Notes: generated by a model from the letters alone, not told the origin. DNA of 53,538 nt from Paracoccaceae bacterium (GCA_029862205.1 JAOTXT010000027.1:1-53538); one strand, 5' to 3'; numbered from the stretch's first letter, positions 1-9,398 are shown. A program made the numbers and translations.

Positions 1-92
1 TGCGCCCCTTGTCGTGTTCGATCTTTTAAAGTGCAATTTGCTCAATGCTCTGCTAGACTTTTTTAAGAGGCCAGAGCACGAAGACGGCGGAA

Positions 93-1349
93 ATGACGGG
101 GAATTCCAGCGCAGCGGCGGCGGCGGCGGAACCGGGCTCGGACAGGCGCGGCATTGCGCCGGCCGAGCGGTTGCGCAATATCGCCTGGGTAGTCTCGGTG
201 GCGTTCGTGATCGGCTGCGTCGGCTATTTCGGCTATGCGATCTACCAAGTCGCTAATCGCGATATCGCCGGACTTAGCGTGCCAAACGATTTCTCGGTCA
301 TGTGGGCGGCGGGCAAGTTGGCACTGCAGGGCAGGGCGGTCGAGGCGTTCGATGTCGAACTGCTGAACCAGACGCGCAATTTGCCGCCATGGACCGGCGA
401 TGCCGGCTACCGCATGGGCTGGCTATATCCGGCGCATTTTCATGCACTGGTTACGCCGTTTGGGCTGATGCCGTTCATGACCGCCTGGTTGCTGTTTTCG
501 CTGGCGGGTCTCACGGCTTTCGCGGTTGCCGCGCGCCAGCTCATACCGTCCGGACCGGCGGCGATGATCGCGATTGCCTCTCCGGCGGTACTCATGTGCC
601 TGATCCAGGGCCAGAACACCCTGATCGTCGGCGCGCTGTTGGCAGGGTTCCTGGCAGCGCTGCGCGCGCAGAATGTTGTCCTGGCCGGCGTGATGCTTGG
701 GCTCTTGACCGTAAAGCCGCAGTTTGGGCCGCTTTTGCCCCTGGTTCTGATCGTCAGTGGCGCCTGGCGCATCATTGGCTGGGCCATCGTCACCGTGGCC
801 GCGCTTTTCGTCGCTAGCTTCCTGTGGGTCGGCGCCGATTACTGGGTGGCCTTCCTCGACGGCATCCGCATCACCGATGAATGGATCCGCACGGGCTGGC
901 TGCCCCGCCACCTGATGGTCACCTGGTATGCGTTTGGCTTGGCGAGCGGCCTCGGCCCGGACCAGGCGAAATGGCTGCAAATGGGCGCCGCACTCGCGGT
1001 TGCCGTGCTTGTCGTCTGGGCCTGGCACCGGGAGGATCTGACCTTCGAGCGAAAGGCCGCTATCCTCACCTTCGCGATCCCGCTGGTTACACCCTACGCC
1101 TATTTCTACGACCTGGTGCTGCCGGTTTTGGGGGCGGGCCTGCTTCTTGCCATGCCGGGGCCCCGCGATCCCCTGCGGCTGGTTGCGGTTATCGCGATTT
1201 GGGCCCTGCCGACGCTCGGCCATGGTTTGCGCGAGGTGGGGCTGGTCCACGGATTCGCTTTCCTCGGCGCGCCGGTCCTGACCCTTTCATTGATCGCGCT
1301 GCTGGTGAATATGCCACGGCCCTTGCAGGTGACCCATGACGCGAGCTGA
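93..1349 (+). CDS. GT87-type (DUF2029) membrane glycosyltransferase, paralogue 1
   Basis: 418-residue polytopic membrane protein of the GT-C fold family GT87/DUF2029, which uses polyprenyl-phosphate-linked sugars (often mannose) in known members. An N-terminal cytoplasmic tail of about 28 residues precedes the first membrane helix. The first extracytoplasmic loop carries an NDF motif with Asp66, the position expected for the GT-C catalytic acid. Landmarks shared with the next two genes are WLYPAHF, TVKPQFG and TPYAYFYD. The start is preceded by a purine-rich site. It is first of three tandem paralogues and its end overlaps the next gene by 14 bases. Substrate and acceptor cannot be read from sequence. 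Confidence 0.75.
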   Translation: MTGNSSAAAAAAEPGSDRRGIAPAERLRNIAWVVSVAFVIGCVGYFGYAIYQVANRDIAGLSVPNDFSVMWAAGKLALQGRAVEAFDVELLNQTRNLPPWTGDAGYRMGWLYPAHFHALVTPFGLMPFMTAWLLFSLAGLTAFAVAARQLIPSGPAAMIAIASPAVLMCLIQGQNTLIVGALLAGFLAALRAQNVVLAGVMLGLLTVKPQFGPLLPLVLIVSGAWRIIGWAIVTVAALFVASFLWVGADYWVAFLDGIRITDEWIRTGWLPRHLMVTWYAFGLASGLGPDQAKWLQMGAALAVAVLVVWAWHREDLTFERKAAILTFAIPLVTPYAYFYDLVLPVLGAGLLLAMPGPRDPLRLVAVIAIWALPTLGHGLREVGLVHGFAFLGAPVLTLSLIALLVNMPRPLQVTHDAS

Positions 1350-2580
1350 CCAGCCACTTGCGGACAGAATTCGCCGGACTTTCGGCGAAGCACCGATGCT
1401 GAGGCGCTTCGCCATAATGGCGGCGGCGCTTATGGCCTTCGCCTTCATCCTGAACACCGCCAAGATGGTCATCGACGTCAATGCGCCTGATTTCGCCGGT
1501 GAGGCGGTGAAGATAGACTTCACCGCCTTTTGGGCTGGCGCGCGTCTCGCGGTCGAGGGCAGGGCGATCGCGGCCTTCGACCCAAATGTGCTGCGCGAGG
1601 CCATGGCGGTCCAACCATCGAGCGAGCCCGGCGACCTTCTGTGGCTCTATCCGCCGTTCTGGCACATGGTGGTGACGCCGCTTGGATACTTGCCGTTCTC
1701 AGCCGCCTATATCGTCTACAGTCTCGTCGGGTTGACCCTCTATTGTCTGGTGATGATGCCGCTCGCGAAGCCGCTTCCGGGTGGGATCGGCCTCGTTTTG
1801 GCGGGGCCAGCCGTGCTGATCATCCTGACGTTGGGAAACAACAGCTTATACCTGACCGCCGGCCTGGCCGCGGTGATTGCCACTTTGGGCCGCGGTCAGG
1901 CCATGCTCGCAGGCGCGATCCTGGCGCTGATGACCGTGAAGCCCCAACTCGGCTTGATGATTCCGTTCGCGCTGGCTTTTGGCGGTTACTGGCGGACGAT
2001 CCTTTGGGCGATGATCGGCACGGCGATCGTGCTGGTCCTCTCCACCTCGGTCATGGGTTTGGACTACTGGCGTGCGTTTCTGCAATCGACCGCCTTCATG
2101 TCCGAAGCGATGCGGGGCGACCTGGTCCGTTTCGACCGGATGATGACCTGGTATGCCTTCGCACGGTTGACCGGTGCCGGGCATGACATCGCCTATCCGA
2201 TCCAGCTCCTCGTGATGCTTGCCTGCGCCGCGGCTGTCTCGTGGGTCTGGAGCCGGCGAGGCGCCACGCTCGATCTGAAGGCGGCGGCGCTTTGTACTGC
2301 GGCGCCAATGGCGACGCCCTATGCCTTTCATTACGAGATGACACTGGCGCTTGTCGCGGCAATGTTCCTGGCGCGCGACGGATTTGGCGCGAGCCGTGGC
2401 GAGAAGCTATTGCTTTTGGCGCTGTGGCTGGGGCCGGTGCCTGGGCTTGCGCTGCTCGGACAGGTGCCGCCGGTTCTCTACGCCGCGCCGCTTATGACGG
2501 TGACGCTTGTGATCTGCGTTTGGCGCGCCAGGCGGGCCGAGGACGGCGTGCCGGCGCCCACCGCCGCTCTTCCGAACTGA
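1336..2580 (+). CDS. GT87-type (DUF2029) membrane glycosyltransferase, paralogue 2
   Basis: 414-residue polytopic protein clearly homologous to its two neighbours. The family landmarks recur in the same order: IDFTAFWAGAR (Asp61, presumed GT-C catalytic acid in the first outer loop), WLYPPFWH, TVKPQLGLMIPF, TWYAFARL and TPYAFHYEM near the C-terminus. It starts inside the last codons of paralogue 1, so the two are probably translationally coupled. Likely transfers a sugar from a lipid-phosphate donor on the outer face of the inner membrane; the product is unknown. No missing core motif was seen, so this is not an obvious pseudogene. Confidence 0.75.
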   Translation: MTRADQPLADRIRRTFGEAPMLRRFAIMAAALMAFAFILNTAKMVIDVNAPDFAGEAVKIDFTAFWAGARLAVEGRAIAAFDPNVLREAMAVQPSSEPGDLLWLYPPFWHMVVTPLGYLPFSAAYIVYSLVGLTLYCLVMMPLAKPLPGGIGLVLAGPAVLIILTLGNNSLYLTAGLAAVIATLGRGQAMLAGAILALMTVKPQLGLMIPFALAFGGYWRTILWAMIGTAIVLVLSTSVMGLDYWRAFLQSTAFMSEAMRGDLVRFDRMMTWYAFARLTGAGHDIAYPIQLLVMLACAAAVSWVWSRRGATLDLKAAALCTAAPMATPYAFHYEMTLALVAAMFLARDGFGASRGEKLLLLALWLGPVPGLALLGQVPPVLYAAPLMTVTLVICVWRARRAEDGVPAPTAALPN

Positions 2581-2610
2581 CGCGCCCAGGGCGGCGAGAG
2601 GCGGATCGAC

Positions 2611-3801
2611 ATGACCCAGCCAAATCGTTTCGGCATCCTGACCGAACGCCGGACCAATGTCATCTTCTGGATCGCGATCTACCTGGGCGTCATCTATCTC
2701 TTCGCCAAGGACTACGAGCTGGCGAATGCGACGGGACTGATCGAGGTGAACCGGATCGACTTCGTCGCCTTCTGGGCCGCGGCAAAGCTGTTCGTTGCAG
2801 GCAACGGGATGGCCGCGTTCGATCAAGACGCATTGATTGCCGCTGCCGGGTTCCCCGCCGACGAGGCGGGCAGTGTCCTGTGGCATTACCCGCCTGCGAT
2901 GATGATCCTGGTCGGCCCGCTGGGTCTGCTGCCCTTTTGGGCGGCCTGGACCGTCTTCGCGATCGCCTCGCTGGTCGGCTTCTGGCTGGCGCTGCGGGGG
3001 CCAACTGCGGCCTTGCCGGGGGGGTGGCGCATCTTCGCCGCCGCGCCGGTCGTCCTGGTCGGGTGTCTGGCGATCGGACAGACCAGCGTTCTGTGGACCG
3101 CGGGGCTTGTCGCCGCACTCTGGGCGATGGGGCAGGGCAGGAGCGTTCAGGCCGGATTCTGGATCGCGCTTCTGACGCTGAAGCCGCAGCTTGGGCTTTT
3201 GATTCCATTTGCCTTGATCGCGGCGGGCCAATGGCGGGTGATCCTCTGGGCGACGGTCTTCTCGGTCGCGATTGCCGTCGTCTCGACCTTGCCGTTCGGT
3301 CTCGCCTACTGGGAAGCTTTCGCGACCGAGATCCAGGGGCGGGTACAGTTGATGTCGGAGGGCTTTATCCTGCCGCCCTTCGTGTCGGTCTACGGGTTCT
3401 TCCGGATCAATGGCGCTGCGCACGAAACCGCGATCGTCGTGCAAGCGGTCGTCACCCTGGCCATGCTGGCGGCGATCCTCTGGGTCTGGAGCCGCCCGCA
3501 TATTCGCTACGACCTGAAATGCGCGGCACTTTGCGCCGCGATTCCGCTCGCGTCACCCTATGCCTATTACTATGAAATGGTCCTGACGCTTGCTGCCGGG
3601 ATGTATCTGATGCGCGATGGCTTCGGCCGCCGATGGCTTTCGGGGCTGTGGCTCTTGGTGATCTGGTTCGGCCCGGTGTTCCCGCTCTACTTGCCGGATT
3701 ACATGACAATCGCCAGCACCGCGCCGGTGATGCTGTTGGTGACCATGACGATCTGCCTAGTGCGCGCCACTGCGGCCGGCGTCCCGCGCCAGCCGGCATG
3801 A
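2611..3801 (+). CDS. GT87-type (DUF2029) membrane glycosyltransferase, paralogue 3
   Basis: 396-residue third member of the tandem array. Landmarks: IDFVAFWAAAK with Asp50 as candidate catalytic acid, WHYPPAMM, TLKPQLGLLIPF and SPYAYYYEM. It differs from paralogue 2 in replacing WLYPP by WHYPP and TPYA by SPYA, so the copies have diverged and may not be redundant. A 30-base gap with a GGCGAGAGGCGG stretch separates it from paralogue 2. Its stop overlaps the miaA start (ATGA), so miaA is probably co-transcribed with the array. Confidence 0.75.
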   Translation: MTQPNRFGILTERRTNVIFWIAIYLGVIYLFAKDYELANATGLIEVNRIDFVAFWAAAKLFVAGNGMAAFDQDALIAAAGFPADEAGSVLWHYPPAMMILVGPLGLLPFWAAWTVFAIASLVGFWLALRGPTAALPGGWRIFAAAPVVLVGCLAIGQTSVLWTAGLVAALWAMGQGRSVQAGFWIALLTLKPQLGLLIPFALIAAGQWRVILWATVFSVAIAVVSTLPFGLAYWEAFATEIQGRVQLMSEGFILPPFVSVYGFFRINGAAHETAIVVQAVVTLAMLAAILWVWSRPHIRYDLKCAALCAAIPLASPYAYYYEMVLTLAAGMYLMRDGFGRRWLSGLWLLVIWFGPVFPLYLPDYMTIASTAPVMLLVTMTICLVRATAAGVPRQPA

Positions 3802-4724
3802 ACCGCCCCATCCTTCTCGCTGGGCCGACCGCCAGCGGAAAGTCTGAATTGGCCCTGGCGCTGGCCGAGCGGTTCGGTGGTGCCGTGATCAACGCCGACA
3901 GCCAGCAGGTCTATCGCGACTGGCGCATCCTGACCGCGCGGCCGGGTCCCGGGGACGTGGCGCGCGCGCCTCACTTCCTCTACGGACATGTGTCCCTCGA
4001 TGCCGAGTATTCGGTCGGCACATGGTTGGCGGAGGTCGAGGGGATCCTGAATGCGTGCCGGGCGCAGGGCCTCAGGCCCATCATCACTGGGGGCACCGGC
4101 CTCTACTTCAAGGCCCTGACCGAGGGCCTGGCACCGATCCCGCAGATCCCTCCGGATGTCCGAGCCGAGGCCGAGGAAAGCCTGGAACGCATGGGCCTGA
4201 CAGCCTTCGCCGATGCGCTTGATGCGCGCGACGGCGAAACCATGGCCACAATCGACCGGGCCAATCCGATGCGCCTGCTGCGCGCGTGGGAGGTTTTGGA
4301 AGCCACGGGCATGGGCCTCGCCGGGTGGCGCCGGCGCACGCCGCCGCCGCTCCTGCCGCTTCGGAATTGCGTCGCGCTGGTCCTCGATCCGCCTCGGGAT
4401 TGGCTGCATGCGCGCTGCGATGCCCGCTTCGACGCGATGATCCGGACTGGCGTGATGGACGAGGTGCGCCGCGTGCGCGACCTGGGCCTCGACACCGATC
4501 TGCCAGGCATGAAGGCCGTCGGCGCGCCGGAACTCCGTTCATATCTCGATGGTACGCTCAACCTCGGCGAGGCGGTCGCGCGTGCGAAGACCGCCACCCG
4601 GCGCTATGCCAAGCGGCAATCCACCTGGATCCGCAATCAAATGTTTCAATGGACCGTGCTTTCGGGACACGATCCTGCGGAAAATCTGGCCATCGCGACA
4701 GATTTGGCGGCAAAACCGGGTTGA
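3798..4724 (+). CDS. miaA: tRNA dimethylallyltransferase MiaA
   Basis: 308-residue cytosolic enzyme that adds dimethylallyl to N6 of A37 in tRNAs reading UNN codons. The N-terminal P-loop GPTASGKSE (about residues 8-16), the DSQQVYRDW motif and the GGTGLYFKAL motif are diagnostic. The ATG at 3798 gives the usual N-terminus (MNRPILLAGP); an upstream start would add 55 residues that only translate the preceding gene in another frame. The start overlaps the stop of the third GT87 gene by four bases. The C-terminal RRYAKRQSTWIRNQ segment matches the family. Its stop codon lies inside the -35 hexamer of the ilvB leader promoter. Confidence 0.93.
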   Translation: MNRPILLAGPTASGKSELALALAERFGGAVINADSQQVYRDWRILTARPGPGDVARAPHFLYGHVSLDAEYSVGTWLAEVEGILNACRAQGLRPIITGGTGLYFKALTEGLAPIPQIPPDVRAEAEESLERMGLTAFADALDARDGETMATIDRANPMRLLRAWEVLEATGMGLAGWRRRTPPPLLPLRNCVALVLDPPRDWLHARCDARFDAMIRTGVMDEVRRVRDLGLDTDLPGMKAVGAPELRSYLDGTLNLGEAVARAKTATRRYAKRQSTWIRNQMFQWTVLSGHDPAENLAIATDLAAKPG

Positions 4725-4748
4725 CCCGACCGTTCGCTGAGGTATATC
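4721..4748 (+). promoter_or_regulatory. Sigma70-type promoter of the ilvB leader
   Basis: TTGACC at 4721-4726 and TATATC at 4743-4748 are separated by 16 bases, a good housekeeping-type match. It lies about 30 bases upstream of a leader peptide start and overlaps the miaA stop codon. Position and spacing are seen; promoter activity is inferred. Confidence 0.6.
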
Positions 4749-4777
4749 TGCGCCCTCGAAGCAAAGGAACGCGGCGA

Positions 4778-4825
4778 ATGCGGCAGATTCTCGTAACGAA
4801 GGCGCGCTGGAACCGGATGGGGTAA
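4778..4825 (+). CDS. ilv leader peptide (15 aa, contains Ile-Leu-Val)
   Basis: Short open frame encoding MRQILVTKARWNRMG, preceded by an AAAGGA ribosome-binding site at 4763-4768. The ATT-CTC-GTA codons at 4787-4795 read Ile-Leu-Val in a row, exactly the three products of the pathway controlled downstream. It sits between a promoter and an intrinsic terminator ahead of ilvB, the classic layout of a ribosome-dependent attenuator. Translation of the peptide is inferred from this architecture. Confidence 0.8.
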   Translation: MRQILVTKARWNRMG

Positions 4826-4851
4826 ACCCTTCCCGGACAAAGCGCGCATGG

Positions 4852-4872
4852 GCCCCGGACGGGGCTTTTTTT
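4852..4872 (+). terminator. Attenuator terminator upstream of ilvB
   Basis: GCCCC (4852-4856) and GGGGC (4861-4865) form a stem with a GGAC loop, followed directly by seven T residues (4866-4872). It lies after the Ile-Leu-Val leader peptide and 38 bases before ilvB. Alternative pairings are visible: GGGGT at 4819-4823, covering the leader stop region, can pair with GCCCC at 4852-4856 as an antiterminator, and GCGCGCT (4802-4808) is perfectly complementary to AGCGCGC (4841-4847). Which fold wins in vivo is inference. Confidence 0.8.
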
Positions 4873-4910
4873 ATGCCCGCAGGCGGAACCGCGATGGATG
4901 GAGAAGAAAC

Positions 4911-6692
4911 ATGTCTGGTGAGAAGTCCGGCCCCGATCAGAGCCATTCGATGACCGGTGCCGAAATCGTCGTCAAAGCCCTGAAGGACCAGGGCGTCGAG
5001 GTGGTCTTCGGATACCCGGGCGGCGCCGTGCTTCCGATCTATGACGAGATATTCCAGCAGAACGAGATCCGCCACATCCTGGTGCGCCATGAACAGGGCG
5101 CGGCCCATGCAGCCGAGGGCTATGCGCGGTCGACCGGCAAGCCCGGCGTCGTCCTGGTCACTTCCGGCCCGGGTGCCACCAACGCTGTCACCGGCATGAC
5201 CGACGCGCTGATGGATTCAATCCCCATCGTTGTTCTGACCGGCCAGGTGCCCACCTTCATGATTGGCAACGACGCCTTCCAGGAAGCGGACACTGTCGGC
5301 ATCACGCGCCCCTGCACCAAGCACAATTGGCTGGTCAAAGAGACCGATGCGCTGGCCGATACGATCCACCGCGCCTTTCATGTGGCGACCAATGGCCGGC
5401 CCGGACCGGTCCTGGTCGACATCCCAAAGGACGTCCAATTCGCGGCCGGCACATACGTGCCGCCGAAGGACGCTCGCACCCGCAGCTATGCGCCCCGGAC
5501 CGAGGGCGATCCGGATGCGATCCAGGCCACCGTCGAGTTGCTGGAACAGGCCGAGCGCCCGGTCCTCTATACCGGCGGTGGGGTCATTAACTCGGGACCA
5601 AAGGCCAGCCAGCGGTTGCGCGATCTGGCCGATGCCAGCAGTTTTCCTGTCACCTCGACCCTGATGGGGCTGGGTGCCTATCCCGCCACCGGCAAGTCGT
5701 GGGTCGGGATGCTGGGAATGCACGGCACCTACGAGGCCAACATGGCCATGCACGATTGCGATTTCATGTTGTGCATCGGTGCGCGGTTCGACGACCGGAT
5801 CACTGGGCGGCTGGACGCCTTTTCACCCGGCTCGCGCAAGGTGCATATCGACATCGACCCCTCGTCGATCAACAAGAACATTCATGTGGATGTCCCGATC
5901 ATCGGCGACGTGGGTACGGTGCTCGACCAGATAATCGAGCTCTGGAAATCCCGTGGCGCCAAGACCCGCGCCGAGGGCGTCGCGAAGTGGTGGCGGCAGA
6001 TCGAGGATTGGCGCAGCGTCGACTGCCTGCGCTACGCAAATTCCGAGAAGTCGATCAAGCCGCAATACGCGCTGCAGCGGCTGGAAGCGCTGACGAAAGA
6101 CCATGACCGCTATGTCTGCACCGAGGTCGGACAGCACCAGATGTGGGCGGCGCAGTTCATGGGCTTCAACGAACCGAACCGCTGGATGACCTCTGGGGGC
6201 TTGGGCACCATGGGCTACGGCGTGCCGGCCTCGATCGGCGTCCAGATCGCGCATCCCGAGAGCCTGGTTATCAACGTCGCCGGCGAGGCGTCCTGGCTGA
6301 TGACCATGCAGGAGATGTGCACGGCCGTCCAATACCGCCTGCCGGTCAAGCAGTTCATCATGAACAACGAGCGTCTGGGCATGGTCCGGCAATGGCAGGA
6401 GCTGCTGCATGGCGAACGCTATTCCCACAGCTATTCCGAAGCCTTGCCGGATTTCGTTAAACTGGCCGAGGCGTTCGGATGCAAAGGCATCCACTGCCAT
6501 GACCCAGCGGATCTGGACGAGGCGGTCAAGGAAATGCTGGCCTATGACGGCCCGGTCATCTTCGACTGCCTGGTCGAGAAGCACGAGAACTGCTACCCGA
6601 TGATCCCGTCCGGCAAGCCCCATAACGAGATGCTGCTGGGCGAGGCCTCGACCGAGGGCGCGATCGGCGACAGCGGCGCGGTGCTGGTTTGA
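4911..6692 (+). CDS. ilvB: Acetolactate synthase large (catalytic) subunit
   Basis: 593-residue thiamine-diphosphate enzyme that condenses pyruvate with pyruvate or 2-oxobutyrate, the first common step of Val, Leu and Ile synthesis. The N-terminal PYR domain has GYPGGAVLPIYDE and the catalytic Glu61 in HEQGAAHAAEG; a central FAD-fold domain and the C-terminal PP domain with MTSGGLGTMGYG follow. The metal/diphosphate motif reads GEAS...NNERLGM, with Glu where most family members have Asp. The ATG at 4911 follows GGAGAAGAAAC; upstream codons run through the attenuator terminator. Expression is likely set by the leader attenuator. Works with the ilvH product downstream. Confidence 0.95.
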   Translation: MSGEKSGPDQSHSMTGAEIVVKALKDQGVEVVFGYPGGAVLPIYDEIFQQNEIRHILVRHEQGAAHAAEGYARSTGKPGVVLVTSGPGATNAVTGMTDALMDSIPIVVLTGQVPTFMIGNDAFQEADTVGITRPCTKHNWLVKETDALADTIHRAFHVATNGRPGPVLVDIPKDVQFAAGTYVPPKDARTRSYAPRTEGDPDAIQATVELLEQAERPVLYTGGGVINSGPKASQRLRDLADASSFPVTSTLMGLGAYPATGKSWVGMLGMHGTYEANMAMHDCDFMLCIGARFDDRITGRLDAFSPGSRKVHIDIDPSSINKNIHVDVPIIGDVGTVLDQIIELWKSRGAKTRAEGVAKWWRQIEDWRSVDCLRYANSEKSIKPQYALQRLEALTKDHDRYVCTEVGQHQMWAAQFMGFNEPNRWMTSGGLGTMGYGVPASIGVQIAHPESLVINVAGEASWLMTMQEMCTAVQYRLPVKQFIMNNERLGMVRQWQELLHGERYSHSYSEALPDFVKLAEAFGCKGIHCHDPADLDEAVKEMLAYDGPVIFDCLVEKHENCYPMIPSGKPHNEMLLGEASTEGAIGDSGAVLV

Positions 6693-6717
6693 TGTATTCG
6701 AACCTCACCGCCGATGT

Positions 6718-6784
6718 CCCGGCCTTGAGCCGGGGCCTGGATGGCCTTAAGAGATCGCCAAGAGTCCCCGGATCAGGTCCGGGG
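6718..6784. repeat. Twin GC-rich hairpins between ilvB and ilvH
   Basis: Two perfect palindromes lie in the 136-base ilvB-ilvH gap: CCCGGC-N5-GCCGGG (6718-6734) and CCCCGGA-N5-TCCGGGG (6766-6784). Neither has a T tract, so a simple terminator is unlikely. They resemble short intergenic palindromes of the CCCGGATCAGGTCCGGG kind common in alphaproteobacteria and might stabilise the upstream mRNA. A similar single palindrome is at 44121-44135. Confidence 0.6.
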
Positions 6785-6828
6785 GATCGACCGCTTTTTC
6801 GGCGCCGTGCGCGCCGGGGAGACACAGC

Positions 6829-7401
6829 ATGAATTCCCTCGTCATCAAACCCGGCTCGTCCAGCCACTCGGCCTATAATCTGCGTGACGTCCATGCGGAG
6901 GTCGAGGAGCGTCACACACTGGGCGTGCTGGTCGACAACGAACCGGGCGTGCTCGCCCGGGTAATCGGCCTCTTCTCGGGCCGCGGCTACAATATCGAAA
7001 GCCTGACCGTCGCCGAGACCGACCAATTGGGCCATCTCTCGAAGATCACGATCGTCACCACTGGCACGCCCGCGGTGATCGAGCAGATCAAGTCCCAGCT
7101 TGGCCGCTTGGTGCCGGTGCATGATGTCCACGACTTGACGGTCGAGGGCGACCACCTGGAGCGCGAACTTGCGCTGGTCAAGGTGGTGGCGACCGACGAG
7201 CACCGGGTCGAGGCGCTGCGCATGGCCGATCTGCTGGGCGCCCGGGTGGTCGATGTGACACATGAAAGCTTCGTCTTCGAGCTGGCCCAGACCTCGAGCG
7301 AGGTCGACCGGTTCATCGACCTGATGCGCCCCCTGGGGCTCGCCGAGGTCACGCGCACCGGCGTTTGCGCGATGATGCGCGGGGCGGGAGCGGCGGAATG
7401 A
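6829..7401 (+). CDS. ilvH: Acetolactate synthase small (regulatory) subunit
   Basis: 190-residue partner of IlvB that confers activation and valine feedback. The N-terminal ACT domain is explicit (HTLGVLVDNEPGVLARVIG, then FSGRGYNIESLTV), followed by the usual C-terminal ACT-like half. A GGGGAGA site precedes the ATG. It follows ilvB in the same direction across a hairpin-bearing spacer, and its last codons overlap the start of a lipoprotein gene (ATGA). The family is also named ilvN; length is normal. Confidence 0.93.
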   Translation: MNSLVIKPGSSSHSAYNLRDVHAEVEERHTLGVLVDNEPGVLARVIGLFSGRGYNIESLTVAETDQLGHLSKITIVTTGTPAVIEQIKSQLGRLVPVHDVHDLTVEGDHLERELALVKVVATDEHRVEALRMADLLGARVVDVTHESFVFELAQTSSEVDRFIDLMRPLGLAEVTRTGVCAMMRGAGAAE

Positions 7402-8225
7402 GCCTGAGCCGGTTCGCTGGATGGCCCCTGGCGGCAGGCGCGCTCCTGAGCCTCGGCCTCGCTGGCTGCATTCCGAAACTCGGCTCGACGTTCGGCGGCG
7501 GATCGGATGCGGAACAGACCTCGTCCGCCGATCCCGCCGATGCGCAGATCGCGATCCTGGCCGAGGATGAGACCGTCTTTAGCCCGGTCGATATCGCGCC
7601 GCCGCCCGCCACCAAGCCGGGCTCCGATGCACCCGAGGCCGCTGCGGACGCCGCTGTGGAGGCCACCGGCGAGGCACCGGCCGAAGCCAGCGAACAGTCG
7701 GCAGAGAGCGTGCCGGAAACGACACCCGAGACGACGACCGCCGAGGCGTCGCCCGAAACCCAGGCCGCCGCGGCGGCGTTGCCCCTGCCTGGCGCAGCAC
7801 CGCAGCCCCAAGGCCTTCCGGGCGATAGGACGCCCGTGCCGCACGTCTACCTCTCGCTCCAAAGCCAGGGCGCCGGTAGGCCAGTCTCGGCGATCTTCGC
7901 CATTGACGCGGCCCGCGACGCGACCCCGTCCGATGACCCCGCGATCCGGCTGACCCCCGAGGACGGGCTCTGCAATCCGCAATCGATGACCAGCTACAAT
8001 TTCCCCGAGGCCGATGCTGACCGCCCGGCGGTCACCCAGGCCGACCGCGAGCGCGGATTGACCGCCGCTACCCTGCCATCCGTGATGGCGGTGGTCGTCA
8101 CCGAGCGGATGCTGGAGGCCGGGCTTGTCGGGACTAAGGAGGACACGCGGGCCATGAATATCTGCACCCGCAAGCTGTGGCAGCAACTGGTCTCGGCCGG
8201 GAACCTGCCCCCTGCTGGACAATAA
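7398..8225 (+). CDS. Predicted lipoprotein inside the ilv operon, function unknown
   Basis: 275-residue protein with a lipoprotein signal: hydrophobic stretch then LAGC, lipid-modified Cys24. Residues about 60-140 are low-complexity, rich in Ala, Glu, Pro and Thr, consistent with a flexible tether. The C-terminal ~110 residues look folded, with CNPQSM and MNICTRKLWQQL segments containing cysteines. The start is the ATG of an ATGA overlap with ilvH, so the two are translationally coupled. I do not recognise the family. Its position between ilvH and ilvC suggests co-expression, not necessarily a role in amino acid synthesis. Confidence 0.7.
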   Translation: MSLSRFAGWPLAAGALLSLGLAGCIPKLGSTFGGGSDAEQTSSADPADAQIAILAEDETVFSPVDIAPPPATKPGSDAPEAAADAAVEATGEAPAEASEQSAESVPETTPETTTAEASPETQAAAAALPLPGAAPQPQGLPGDRTPVPHVYLSLQSQGAGRPVSAIFAIDAARDATPSDDPAIRLTPEDGLCNPQSMTSYNFPEADADRPAVTQADRERGLTAATLPSVMAVVVTERMLEAGLVGTKEDTRAMNICTRKLWQQLVSAGNLPPAGQ

Positions 8226-8285
8226 GGGGGCCTTGGTCTAACCACCCCGCCGGGAAACATAAGGAAACGCCCGAAGGGCAAATAA

Positions 8286-9320
<1,035 letters not shown>

Positions 9321-9324
9321 GGGG

Positions 9325-9398
9325 GTTGGGTGGGTTCTGCGAACCCACCATCGACCGAGGACGCTGCAAACATGGTGGGTCGAAACGACCCACCCTAC
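9325..9398. repeat. Twin-hairpin repeat (GTAGGGTG family), copy 1
   Basis: Two perfect 9-bp hairpins, GGTGGGTTC-TGC-GAACCCACC (9329-9349) and GGTGGGTCG-AAA-CGACCCACC (9374-9394), are separated by exactly 24 bases. The outer flanks are GTTG on the left and CTAC on the right, matching the GTAG/CTAC ends of the copy at 34522-34591, which also has a 24-base spacer. The hairpins may help terminate ilvC transcription, but there is no T tract. Confidence 0.75.

Noticed and set aside
2407-3501. 364-codon minus-strand open frame opposite the GT87 genes
   Set aside because: Shadow of paralogues 2 and 3; hydrophilic low-complexity translation, no ribosome-binding site or family resemblance.
6718-6784. 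Hairpins in the ilvB-ilvH gap as a terminator or second attenuator
   Set aside because: No T tract and no leader peptide; better explained as intergenic palindromic repeats.
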